A stretch of DNA of 64,000 bases from CALJFL01 sp963669435 (lineage in GTDB: Bacteria; Pseudomonadota; Gammaproteobacteria; Pseudomonadales; Halieaceae): NCBI GenBank assembly GCA_963669435.1, contig OY770025.1, forward strand, positions 434,001-498,000. Reading direction: 5' to 3'. Each line of letters begins with the position of its first letter. Positions within the stretch are counted from its first letter, which is position 1. Shown here one piece after another: positions 42,916 to 51,023 of the stretch. The translations under genes and the position numbers were made by a program. The notes under the pieces are model-generated. The model saw only the letters and a program-made list of their open reading frames with translations. It searched no databases and was not told the DNA's origin.

Positions 42916-44283
42916 TCAGATGATCTCGAAGTAACGCTGCAGTTGCCAGTCGGTGACCGCCTTCCGTTGTTCCGCTTCTTCCCACTCGCGGGTGTAGGCA
43001 AAATGCTCCACAAAGGCCTCCCCAAACAGCGCACGGGCTGGCGCCGAATCGCGCAGCCTTGCAGCCGCCTCTCCCAGGCTGGCAGGTAACTGCAGGGCGG
43101 CGGCGAAGTCCTGCTCGTAAGCATTACCCGATACCGGCGCGGTCGGTTCAATTTTCTGTTCTATACCCCAGATCCCCGAGCCAAGCGCCGCTGCCAGGGC
43201 GAGGTAGGGATTGATATCGGCCGCGGCAACCCGGTATTCGACGCGCTGGGATTTGGCGGACCCCGGGATCGCCCGAATCGCACAGGTACGGTTATCCATG
43301 CCCCATGACGCGGCGGTAGGTGCCCAGGCACCAGGCACCAACCGGGTGTAGCTATTACAGGTCGAAGCCACCATCGCCAGAACTTCAGGCATCAGTTGCT
43401 GCTGGCCACCAATAAACCAGCGCATGGTATCGGAGAGGCTCTCAGGGTCCTCAGGACTGTAAAACACGTTACTCCCGCTCTCGTCCTCCAGGGACATATG
43501 CAGGTGCCCGGACTGGCCGGGATAATCCATGGACCACTTGGCCATGAAGGTCGCCATCAGGTTGTGCTGCTGCGCCAATACCTTCATAAAGGTCTTGAAC
43601 AGTACCGCGTCATCGGCGGCGCACAAGGCGTCGGTGTGGGTAATTGCCGCCTCGAGCACCCCCGGGCCCGTTTCGGTATGCAGCCCTTCCAGCGGCATGC
43701 CCATACCTTCGGCCATGGTCAGTATCTGGTGATAAAGGTCGGCGTGGACCGAGTTGCGTAACACCGAGTAGCCAAAGTTACCGGGCGTCATCGGCCGCGG
43801 CTCCCGAAAGGCCTTGTCCCGCAGGCTGTGTGGCGTTTCCTCAAACAGAAAGAACTCGAACTCCGCTGCGGCGCGCGCCCTCAGACCGTGTTCGGCCAGC
43901 CGCGCCAACACCCGCTTGAGCAGCGCGCGCGGACAGACAGTAGCAGCTGCCGAGTCGCTGAAATCTGCCAATAGCAACAGCGACTGATCGCCCTCCAGGG
44001 GCAATGATCGACAACTGCCTGGATCAAGCTGGGCCCAGGCATCGGGAAAGGCTGTCTCCCAGCCGGTGTAGGAATCACGACCGTACAACTGATCGTCACT
44101 GTCCCAACCAAATATGACATCACAAAAGCCAAAGCCCTTGCTCAGCGCACTTTCAAACTTGGCACGGCTGATATATTTCCCGCGCAGTACGCCGTCGAGG
44201 TCGGTCACACCGACCTTGATGTTGGACGCGCCAAGGGCATCCACCTGGGCCAGAACACTGTCTACTGCAGACTGCCGATCCAT
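42916..44283 (-). CDS. Glutamine-synthetase-family ligase (gamma-glutamyl-amine type)
   Basis: A 455-residue GS-fold ligase. An N-terminal beta-grasp domain has VGVTDLDGVLRGKYISRAKF. The catalytic domain has AAAEFEFFLFEE (metal Glu), TGPGVLEAAITHTDAL, SGHLHMSLED and TCAIRAIPG, followed by EYRVAAADINPYLALAAAL. These are features of the PuuA/GlnA3-like branch, which glutamylates amines rather than assimilating ammonia. It lacks the C-terminal adenylylation segment of canonical GlnA. Co-transcribed with an iron alcohol dehydrogenase. The amine substrate is unknown. Confidence 0.88.
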   Translation of the reverse strand: MDRQSAVDSVLAQVDALGASNIKVGVTDLDGVLRGKYISRAKFESALSKGFGFCDVIFGWDSDDQLYGRDSYTGWETAFPDAWAQLDPGSCRSLPLEGDQSLLLLADFSDSAAATVCPRALLKRVLARLAEHGLRARAAAEFEFFLFEETPHSLRDKAFREPRPMTPGNFGYSVLRNSVHADLYHQILTMAEGMGMPLEGLHTETGPGVLEAAITHTDALCAADDAVLFKTFMKVLAQQHNLMATFMAKWSMDYPGQSGHLHMSLEDESGSNVFYSPEDPESLSDTMRWFIGGQQQLMPEVLAMVASTCNSYTRLVPGAWAPTAASWGMDNRTCAIRAIPGSAKSQRVEYRVAAADINPYLALAAALGSGIWGIEQKIEPTAPVSGNAYEQDFAAALQLPASLGEAAARLRDSAPARALFGEAFVEHFAYTREWEEAEQRKAVTDWQLQRYFEII

Positions 44284-44312
44284 AGGCTTTTACCTGCTGG
44301 AATATGGTGAAG

Positions 44313-45194
44313 CTAAAACTTACCCTGTTTGCGCGCCTTACCACGCCCTTTGCGCTTACCGAACTGGCGCTCCATGGTCTCGCGCTCTTTGATGGTGCTG
44401 CGCTGCTGGTCCTTCAGCGGCAAATCGGCCATGCGGTAGAGGCTTTTCACTTCCTTGGCCTCCAGTTCCACCCACTGACCCTGTTTGACGCGGGAGGGAA
44501 TAAACACTTCACCGTAACGTACGCGCTTGAGACGGGAAACGGTCAGGCCCTGGGATTCCCACAGCCTGCGCACTTCGCGGTTGCGCCCCTCCATCAATAC
44601 CACGTAGTACCAGCGGTTAATGCCCTCACCACCACCTTCCTGGATATCGGTAAAACGCGCGACCCCGTCGTCCAGCATCACTCCATCGATCATGTGCTGC
44701 AGCATGTCAGGCGTCACATCGCCCATCACCCGCACCATGTACTCACGCTCGATATTCGACGAGGGATGCATGAGCTGGTTGGCCAATTCTCCATCGGTGG
44801 TAAACAGCAACAGACCTGAGGTATTGAAATCCAGGCGACCGATCGAGATCCACCGGCCCGACTTGAGTTTGGGTAGACGCTGAAAAACGGTGCGCCTGCC
44901 CTGGGGGTCCGAGCGCGTGCACACTTCACCCACGGGTTTGTGGTAGAGAATACAGCGGGTTTTTTCCGCCGGCGCCACTTCCAGGGATTTGCCGTCAATG
45001 GCAATTCGGTCTTTGCCGGTAACGCGGTCGCCGAGTTTGGCGCGCTGGCCGTTTACCGTGACCCGACCTTCTTTGATCCAGCGCTCCATTTCACGACGCG
45101 AGCCGGTGCCCGAGCGGGCCAGGACTTTCTGCAGTTTTTCGCCGGAGGGAGTGCTTGCGGTGGAATCCGCATCCGTGTCTTCAGGTGTAGCCAT
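44313..45194 (-). CDS. rluB: 23S rRNA pseudouridine synthase B
   Basis: Modifies U2605 of 23S rRNA (E. coli numbering). A 293-residue protein with an N-terminal S4 domain (KLQKVLARSGTGSRREME) and the RsuA/RluB catalytic loop GRLDFNTSGLLLFT containing the nucleophilic Asp. The tail is strongly basic (KRKGRGKARKQGKF). The start at 45194 (MATPED) is chosen because it lies ten bases after the scpB stop; a longer ORF to 45398 would overlap scpB and adds Arg-rich low-complexity sequence. The scpA-scpB-rluB order is widely conserved. Confidence 0.95.
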   Translation of the reverse strand: MATPEDTDADSTASTPSGEKLQKVLARSGTGSRREMERWIKEGRVTVNGQRAKLGDRVTGKDRIAIDGKSLEVAPAEKTRCILYHKPVGEVCTRSDPQGRRTVFQRLPKLKSGRWISIGRLDFNTSGLLLFTTDGELANQLMHPSSNIEREYMVRVMGDVTPDMLQHMIDGVMLDDGVARFTDIQEGGGEGINRWYYVVLMEGRNREVRRLWESQGLTVSRLKRVRYGEVFIPSRVKQGQWVELEAKEVKSLYRMADLPLKDQQRSTIKERETMERQFGKRKGRGKARKQGKF

Positions 45195-45204
45195 GGCGGA
45201 TAGG

Positions 45205-46113
45205 TCAGGCCTGGCGCTCTGGCTCGCTGGCAGCCTCTTCGATGGGCACATCATCGTCGCTGCCCTGATCTGTGAGCTGATCCGTGAGGGATGACTCCAG
45301 CGTCCCAGCCTCCGCCGCCTCCGTGTGTTCCTCGGATGCCTGCGGTTCAGCGGAGACTGCACTGTCTTCGCTGCCCGTTTCAGCTTCTGCATCCACATCG
45401 GTCATTTCGGCGTCGTTTGCTTCGCCAGTGGGTGCCGAATCCCCTTCCAACTCCGCCGCTTCGCCGCTGTCGTCCGCAGCTGGCTGCGGATTATGATCCG
45501 TTCCGCCAACCACCGTAAGTTCCGGCGTGTCGGAATCACCACCCTCTATCACCACATCAGTAAAACCGAGTTCGGCTGTCAGGGTTTCGAGGTCGCGAAT
45601 CTCTGCCAGGGCCGGCAGTTGGTCGAGATTTTTGAGGTTGAAATAGTCCAGGAATTGGCGAGTCGTTGCGTACATGGCCGGGCGACCGGGCACGTCGCGG
45701 TGTCCCACCACGCGAATCCACTCCCGCTCGTGGAGTGTCTTGATGATATTAGAGCTCACTGCCACGCCACGGATTTCCTCGATCTCTCCGCGGGTAATGG
45801 GCTGGCGATAGGCGATTAGCGAAAGTGTTTCAAGCAGTGCGCGGGAGTACTTTTGCGGCCGCTCCTGCCACAGACGTCCCACCCAGGGGCTGAGGTTCTG
45901 GCGCACCTGGAAGCGGAAACCGCTGGCCACTTCTTTGAGCTCAAAGCCGCGATCTTCACAGCGCTCTGCCACTTCCTTGAGTGCCTCGCGAATCGCAGAG
46001 GTCTCCGGGCGCTCATGTTCTTCAAACAGGTCACCGATCTGTGCAACCGTCATCGCTTTGCCGGCCGCCAACAGCGCACCCTCGATAATCTGTACCAAGC
46101 CCGTTTCAGCCAT
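45205..46113 (-). CDS. scpB: Segregation and condensation protein B
   Basis: A winged-helix partner of ScpA in the SMC condensin complex. The 302-residue protein has the family core (about 1-185) with LLETLSLIAYRQPITRGEIE and IRGVAVSSNIIKTLHERE. It then has an unusually long, very acidic tail (about 200-302) full of Glu, Asp, Ser and Ala. Typical ScpB proteins are under 220 residues. It begins one base after the scpA stop codon. Confidence 0.95.
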   Translation of the reverse strand: MAETGLVQIIEGALLAAGKAMTVAQIGDLFEEHERPETSAIREALKEVAERCEDRGFELKEVASGFRFQVRQNLSPWVGRLWQERPQKYSRALLETLSLIAYRQPITRGEIEEIRGVAVSSNIIKTLHEREWIRVVGHRDVPGRPAMYATTRQFLDYFNLKNLDQLPALAEIRDLETLTAELGFTDVVIEGGDSDTPELTVVGGTDHNPQPAADDSGEAAELEGDSAPTGEANDAEMTDVDAEAETGSEDSAVSAEPQASEEHTEAAEAGTLESSLTDQLTDQGSDDDVPIEEAASEPERQA

Positions 46114-46114
46114 G

Positions 46115-47044
46115 TTATTCAGACCTTGCCTTGATATGAATGGGACCGAAATTCTCAGTCTGGACTATTTCCACTAATGATTCCTTGATCAGCTCCATCA
46201 CTGCGAGGAAGGTGACCACCACGCCCAGGCGCCCTTCTTCGGCCGTAAACAGTGCTACAAATGGCACGAATTGGCGGCCGTTGAGACTGTCCAATACCTG
46301 TGACATGCGCTCACGGGTCGACAGCGCTTCACGCTGGATATGGTGGCTCTCGTACATATCTGCCCGGCGCAACACCTCGCTGAGCGCCAGTAACAGCTCG
46401 CGCATGTCCACTTCCGGGTCGGGGCGGCTGCGATGAATTTCTGGGGGATTGGCACTGCCCACCCAGGTATCGCGCTCCATGCGCGGGATTTCCTCGATGT
46501 CCTCGGCGGCCTTCTTGAATCGCTCGTACTCCTGCAGGCGCCGAATCAGCTGGGCCCGCGGATCTTCCTCGTCGTCCTCGACTTCCGTAGAGCGCGGCAG
46601 CAGCATGCGCGACTTGATCTCTGCCAACACCGCCGCCATCAACAAGTACTCGGCAGCGAGCTCGAACTGCATGGCATCCATCAACTCGACGTAGTGCATG
46701 TACTGCTCGGTGATCGCCGATACGTCGATATCCAGGATATCCAGATTCTGACGGCGGATCAGGTAGAGCAGCAGGTCCAGCGGCCCTTCGAAGGCCTCCA
46801 GGAATACCTCCAGCGCCTGCGGTGGAATGTAGAGGTCCTTGGGTAATTCGGTAACCGCCTGACCCATCACCACTGCGAAGGGCATCTCTCCCTGCTGGGG
46901 ATTGGCTTGTACGGCGGTGGTTTCTTGGGTTTGCGGGGGCGGGGCAGCCTCCGTGTTTGCAGGGGAGTCGGATTGAGCGTCCGGGGAGCTGTCGTTCACT
47001 GCCACGTCGGTACCTACGATTGCGTAAGCGCCAGTATACCCCAC
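46115..47044 (-). CDS. scpA: Segregation and condensation protein A (kleisin)
   Basis: The kleisin linker of the SMC-ScpAB complex. A 309-residue ORF with EGPLDLLLYLIRRQNLDILD near the start of the core and a C-terminal winged helix. About 75 residues precede the core, rich in Pro, Gln, Ser and Ala. GTG at 47044 overlaps the yciO stop, but a GTG at about 47005 with AGGT upstream may be the true start, giving a tail of about 60 residues. Confidence 0.93.
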   Translation of the reverse strand: MGYTGAYAIVGTDVAVNDSSPDAQSDSPANTEAAPPPQTQETTAVQANPQQGEMPFAVVMGQAVTELPKDLYIPPQALEVFLEAFEGPLDLLLYLIRRQNLDILDIDVSAITEQYMHYVELMDAMQFELAAEYLLMAAVLAEIKSRMLLPRSTEVEDDEEDPRAQLIRRLQEYERFKKAAEDIEEIPRMERDTWVGSANPPEIHRSRPDPEVDMRELLLALSEVLRRADMYESHHIQREALSTRERMSQVLDSLNGRQFVPFVALFTAEEGRLGVVVTFLAVMELIKESLVEIVQTENFGPIHIKARSE

Positions 47045-47667
47045 TAATCGGAAAAAGGCGCGATATCTCCCTTCCCGGCACGCAGAATCAACGGCACATC
47101 ATCGGCCAGATCCACTACCGTGGTGGCCTCCATTCCGCAGTAGCCACCGTCAATCACCAGGTCGACCTCATGCTCCAGCACCTCGCGGATTTCGTAGGGG
47201 TCAATCAAGGGGTATTCCTCCCCGGGCATGATCAAAGTGACGCTCATCAAAGGCTCCCCCAGATCAGCCATCAGGGCGGAGGCAATGGCGTTATCCGGCA
47301 CCCGCAACCCGACCGTTTTACGCTTGGGGTGCATCAGCCGGCGTGGGACCTCTGACGTCGCGCGCAGGATAAACGTATAGGGGCCAGGCGTGCAGGCGCG
47401 CAACAGGCGGTATACGCGGTTGTCCACTCTGGAATAGGTCGCGATCTCGGAGAGGTCACGGCAAACCAGGGTGAAATTGTGGCGATCATCAAGCTTGCGG
47501 ATACGGCGAATCCTGTCCAGGGCCTGCTTGTCACCGATGTGGCAGCCCAGCGCATAGGCGGAGTCGGTGGGATAAACGACCACCCCGCCCTGGCGGATTA
47601 TATCCACTGCCTGGCGCACCAACCGGGCCTGGGGGTTATCCGGGTGAATCTGGAAAAACTGGCTCAT
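47044..47667 (-). CDS. yciO: YciO-type L-threonylcarbamoyladenylate synthase family protein
   Basis: A 207-residue YrdC/Sua5-domain protein. It contains GVVVYPTDSAYALGCHIG, RIRRIRKLDD and RLMHPKRKTVGLRVP. E. coli YciO resembles TsaC, which makes the TC-AMP precursor of t6A in tRNA, but its own role is less clear. Linkage to the PHP phosphatase upstream (four-base overlap) is the same as in E. coli. The call to TC-AMP synthesis is by family only. Confidence 0.88.
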   Translation of the reverse strand: MSQFFQIHPDNPQARLVRQAVDIIRQGGVVVYPTDSAYALGCHIGDKQALDRIRRIRKLDDRHNFTLVCRDLSEIATYSRVDNRVYRLLRACTPGPYTFILRATSEVPRRLMHPKRKTVGLRVPDNAIASALMADLGEPLMSVTLIMPGEEYPLIDPYEIREVLEHEVDLVIDGGYCGMEATTVVDLADDVPLILRAGKGDIAPFSD

Positions 47668-48530
47668 ACGACCGTTGGCGCTCCGACGGCGTTACCCGCA
47701 GGCCGTTCCTGCCACACACCACGTTGTCCGGCCAGCGGCCTCACTTCTACCCCCACGTCAGGATGGTAGGGGCCGTCGCGATGAAAATCGCTGCCACCAG
47801 AGACCAATAAGTCATAATCGAGCGCGAGTTTTGAGAGCTGCGCGGTCTGGTCGGGTGTTTGTCGGCCGCTAGTGACTTCGATGGCTGTGCCGCCCGCGGC
47901 TTTAAAGTCCACCAGCATGCGTCGCAGCTTCATGCCGGTAAACCGGTACTTGAGCGGATGAGCGATTACCGCTACCCCGCCGGCCTGAACAATCCACCCG
48001 GTAACCTCGGCCAACTCAGGCCAGAAGGCTTTAACATCGCCGGTTTTGCCCTGCCCCAGGTACTTGTCGAAGGCCTCATTAGCAGATTCCACGTGGCCGT
48101 GCTCGATCAACCACTCGGCGAAATGCGGTCGACCCAGTTGGCTCTCCCCGGCTTTTTCCAGCGCACCGTCCAGGGCGCCGCCGAAACCCAGTTTTTCCAG
48201 CCGCTCGGCAATTTTTTGGCCGCGGTCGGCCCGTGCCTGGGCTACCTGGGCCAGACCCGCCTGCATTGCGGGATGCGCCGGATCCATACCCAGCCCCACG
48301 ATATGAATGGTCACACCCGACCAGCGGCAGGAAAACTCTACCCCTGGAACCAGCAACATCTGCGCTGCAACTGACGTATAATAGCGCCGCGCATCGTGGT
48401 AACCGGCCATCGTGTCGTGATCAGTAATCGCAAACTGATCGACACCCCGGGCCACGGCACGGTCAATCATCTCGCGAGGGGACAACGCGCCGTCTGAAGC
48501 GGTAGTGTGTGTATGAAAATCGATCAGCAC
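47664..48530 (-). CDS. rnm: PHP-domain 3',5'-nucleoside bisphosphate / RNA phosphatase
   Basis: A 288-residue PHP phosphoesterase. Metal-site motifs are DFHTHTTASDGALSP and AITDHDTMAGY near the N-terminus, VEFSCRW, VAVIAHPLKY and the late GSDFHRDG. E. coli RnmA/TrpH (YciV) removes phosphates from pAp-like nucleotides and trims 5S rRNA 5' ends. It overlaps yciO by four bases and is divergent from yciB, with 163 bp between. Confidence 0.93.
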   Translation of the reverse strand: MLIDFHTHTTASDGALSPREMIDRAVARGVDQFAITDHDTMAGYHDARRYYTSVAAQMLLVPGVEFSCRWSGVTIHIVGLGMDPAHPAMQAGLAQVAQARADRGQKIAERLEKLGFGGALDGALEKAGESQLGRPHFAEWLIEHGHVESANEAFDKYLGQGKTGDVKAFWPELAEVTGWIVQAGGVAVIAHPLKYRFTGMKLRRMLVDFKAAGGTAIEVTSGRQTPDQTAQLSKLALDYDLLVSGGSDFHRDGPYHPDVGVEVRPLAGQRGVWQERPAGNAVGAPTVV

Positions 48531-48693
48531 AATTGCTACACTCGCCAGTAAGTAATCGGTAGTCCCGACTTGCCGTCATTGATTGTCGACATTGGTTGCC
48601 GCACTTGGTTACCGAACCAGCCGGGATGAGATGGCACGAGAAACATTGCGCCAACAGGGTCATATAGTACCACGCCAACATTGAGCACATTTA

Positions 48694-49296
48694 ATGAAGC
48701 AGTTAATCGAGTTCATTCCCATCATCCTGTTCTTCGTCGTCTACCAGATGAAGGGAGAGACCCTGACCATCGGGGAGTGGCAATACACCTTTGACGGGAT
48801 ATTCACCGCCACGGCGGTACTCATGGTCGCCACCGTTATCCAGGTGATTTTGAGTTACCTGATTTCCCGTACCCTGGAAAAACGCCTGCTATGGATGATG
48901 CTGGCGGTCGTCGGATTTGGTGCGGCCACGCTGGTTTTTCGCAATGAATTGTTTATCCAGTGGAAGCCCACCATCTTTAACTGGGCGCTGGCGCTGGCTT
49001 TCGGTGGTTCCCAGTTCATCGGCCAGAAAAACCTCATGGAGCGCACCCTGGGCACCCAGATTCACCTGCCCAAGCCGATATGGACTCGCCTGAACCTGCT
49101 GTGGGTTAGCAATTTCACCATTGTCGGCGCACTGAACCTGGTCGTGGCCTACGGTTTCAGCGAGGCGTTCTGGGTCAGTTACAAGCTCTACTCGGCCATT
49201 GGCTTTACCCTGCTGTTAACGATCCTCACCGCTGTCATTATCAGCCCGCATCTCAAGGAAGAAAGCAGCGGCGACAACCCATTAACAGAGGAGTAA
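48694..49296 (+). CDS. yciB: Inner membrane septation protein YciB (IspZ)
   Basis: A 200-residue protein with five predicted helices. It has the family features LIEFIPIILFFVVYQMKG at the N-terminus, FGGSQFIGQKNLMERTLG in the middle and NLVVAYGFSEAFWVSYK. It links the divisome with elongation and envelope synthesis. It is followed 12 bp later by yciI. The 163 bp upstream must hold promoters for both this gene and the divergent phosphatase. Confidence 0.95.
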   Translation: MKQLIEFIPIILFFVVYQMKGETLTIGEWQYTFDGIFTATAVLMVATVIQVILSYLISRTLEKRLLWMMLAVVGFGAATLVFRNELFIQWKPTIFNWALALAFGGSQFIGQKNLMERTLGTQIHLPKPIWTRLNLLWVSNFTIVGALNLVVAYGFSEAFWVSYKLYSAIGFTLLLTILTAVIISPHLKEESSGDNPLTEE

Positions 49297-49308
49297 AGAG
49301 ACGCCGCC

Positions 49309-49608
49309 ATGTTTTACGCCATTCTTTGTGAAGATGTGCCCGACAGCCTGGCACTGCGACAGCAAGCCCGGCCGGCACACCTGGAACGGATACAATCGCT
49401 GGTAGACCAGGGCAAGCTGCTGGCAGCTGGCCCCCACCCAGCGCTGGACACTGAGGACCCGGGGACTACCGGATTTACCGGCAGCCTGATTATTGCCGAA
49501 TTCGACAGCCTGGAGTCCGCCACGGCCTGGGCCGATTCCGATCCCTACGTCGAGGCCGGGGTGTTCAGCAAAGTCACGGTCAAGCCCTACAAAGTGGTAC
49601 TGCCCTGA
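49309..49608 (+). CDS. yciI: YciI family protein
   Basis: A 99-residue ferredoxin-like-fold protein of uncertain function. It has FYAILCEDVPDSLALRQQ, the conserved HLERIQSLVDQGKLLAAGP with its His-Asp pair region, and AWADSDPYVEAGVF. The yciB-yciI linkage is conserved in gammaproteobacteria. Co-transcription with yciB is likely from the 12-bp gap. Confidence 0.92.
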   Translation: MFYAILCEDVPDSLALRQQARPAHLERIQSLVDQGKLLAAGPHPALDTEDPGTTGFTGSLIIAEFDSLESATAWADSDPYVEAGVFSKVTVKPYKVVLP

Positions 49609-49673
49609 ATACGGGCTACCGTGCTATGATTCGCGCCCTTTCCTGACACCTGAAACACAGCTAAGGAACCCAC

Positions 49674-50348
49674 GTGTTACGTTCAATCTCCCTGTTCACC
49701 TTGCTTGTCACTGCGGCGGCCAGCGCGCTGGCACAGGACGTGCGCTATGTCAGCGACACGCAGTACATTCCGCTGCGCAGCGGAGCCGGCGGTGAGTACC
49801 GCATTATTCACCGCGGCATCCCTTCCGGGACACGTCTGACTGTCGCCCGCCAATCTGAAGATGGCACCTGGGCCGAGATTACCACCGCCAATGGCACGGT
49901 CGGCTGGATTCGTACCCAGTACCTGATGACAGACACCCCGTCGAAAAACCTGCTGGCACAATCGGAACAGCAAGTAGCGCAGCTGAGTGAACGCAACACA
50001 GCGCTAGCGGCTGAGGTGGCACAACTGAAGGGCGAGCGATCGGAACTGAACCGACAGGTCAGCGAAACAGATTCCGGCTTAAAGTCGGTGTCGGATGAAC
50101 TGGCGCAACTGAAACAAATTTCCGGCAAGGCAGTACAACTGGACGCCGACAATCGTCGCCTGGTGGAAGAGTCCGAGAACCTGCGCTCTGAAGTCGATAT
50201 GCTCGAATCAGAGAACCAGCGCTTGTCCGACAAGCTCGACAGTGGTGCTTTCATCGACGGCGCGCTGGCTGTTCTGCTCGGCGTGATAATCACCCTGGTA
50301 GTGCCGCGACTGTGGCCGAAGCGCCGACGGAGTTCGAGCTGGGCCTGA
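49674..50348 (+). CDS. TIGR04211-type SH3 domain protein
   Basis: A 224-residue envelope protein. It has a signal peptide (MLRSISLFTLLVTAAASALA), a bacterial SH3 domain (about 20-85; VSDTQYIPLRSGAG, WAEITTANGTVGWI), a coiled coil (about 95-195, QQVAQLSERNTALAAEVAQL) and a C-terminal membrane helix (DGALAVLLGVIITLVVP) followed by Lys/Arg. This is the YgiM-like architecture, probably anchored to the inner membrane and facing peptidoglycan. GTG start; the gene is close to yciI and ppiA-like neighbours. Confidence 0.9.
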   Translation: MLRSISLFTLLVTAAASALAQDVRYVSDTQYIPLRSGAGGEYRIIHRGIPSGTRLTVARQSEDGTWAEITTANGTVGWIRTQYLMTDTPSKNLLAQSEQQVAQLSERNTALAAEVAQLKGERSELNRQVSETDSGLKSVSDELAQLKQISGKAVQLDADNRRLVEESENLRSEVDMLESENQRLSDKLDSGAFIDGALAVLLGVIITLVVPRLWPKRRRSSSWA

Positions 50349-50375
50349 GCGGGGCCAACTATTCTAGGAGATTGC

Positions 50376-50948
50376 TTGATGTTTAAAAAACTGCTGTTGA
50401 GCCTGTGTCTTGTGTTGTCACCACTGGCGCAATCCGAAACCCCGCTGCCGAGCCCGGAAGTGGTCATAAAAACCAACCAGGGTGACATTACCGTACGGTT
50501 GTTTGCCGACAAGGCACCCATCAGTGTGGCCAATTTTCTGGAGTACGTGGACAGCGGCCATTACAGTGGCACCATTTTCCACCGGGTGATCCTGAACTTC
50601 ATGATTCAGGGTGGCGGTATGCTGCCGGACATGACCGAAAGAGAAACCCGTGACCCTATTGTCAACGAGTCCAAGAACAAAATTCATAATACCCGTGGCA
50701 CCATCGCCATGGCGCGCACCAACGAACCAGATTCCGCCACCGCACAGTTTTTCATTAACCAGCGCACCAATCTGAAACTGGATTGGACACCGTTTAAACA
50801 AGGTTACGCGGTGTTTGGTGAGGTTATCGATGGCATGAGCGTTGTGGACTATATTGCCACCGCACCCACCGGTGTCGTGGGTGGCCATGCTGATGTACCA
50901 CTGGAACCGGTGATCATCACGGAGATCGTCCGAAAGTCTTACCTATAA
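50376..50948 (+). CDS. ppiA: Periplasmic peptidyl-prolyl cis-trans isomerase (cyclophilin)
   Basis: Isomerises Xaa-Pro bonds during folding of exported proteins. A 190-residue protein with a signal peptide (MFKKLLLSLCLVLSPLAQS) and a cyclophilin domain: IFHRVILNFMIQGG (catalytic Arg), GTIAMART and ATAQFFINQ, then YAVFGEVIDGM. Its stop codon lies in the first unit of the tandem repeat preceding pdxJ, 55 bp upstream of the pdxJ ATG, so the two are probably co-transcribed. Confidence 0.92.
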   Translation: MMFKKLLLSLCLVLSPLAQSETPLPSPEVVIKTNQGDITVRLFADKAPISVANFLEYVDSGHYSGTIFHRVILNFMIQGGGMLPDMTERETRDPIVNESKNKIHNTRGTIAMARTNEPDSATAQFFINQRTNLKLDWTPFKQGYAVFGEVIDGMSVVDYIATAPTGVVGGHADVPLEPVIITEIVRKSYL

Positions 50949-51023
50949 CAGCCCTGAGCTTCACATGACAGCCCTGAGCGCCCAATGACAGCCTGAGCCC
51001 CCGATGATAGCCCTGAGCGTCAA
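50946..51023 (+). repeat. Tandem repeat of about 20 bp x4 at the start of pdxJ
   Basis: Units begin at 50946, 50965, 50985 and 51004 and share ACAGCCCTGAGC (ATAGCCCTGAGC in the last; one base lost in the third). The first carries the stop codon of the cyclophilin gene; the other three begin with ATG. ATG at 50965 reads MTALSAQ then TGA overlapping the next ATG; ATG at 50985 reads MTA then TGA. The last ATG is that of pdxJ. No Shine-Dalgarno precedes pdxJ. Confidence 0.85.

Noticed and set aside
44313..45398. Long form of RluB with an Arg-rich N-terminus
   Set aside because: The extension overlaps scpB by about 190 bp and is low complexity; ATG at 45194 fits the operon spacing.
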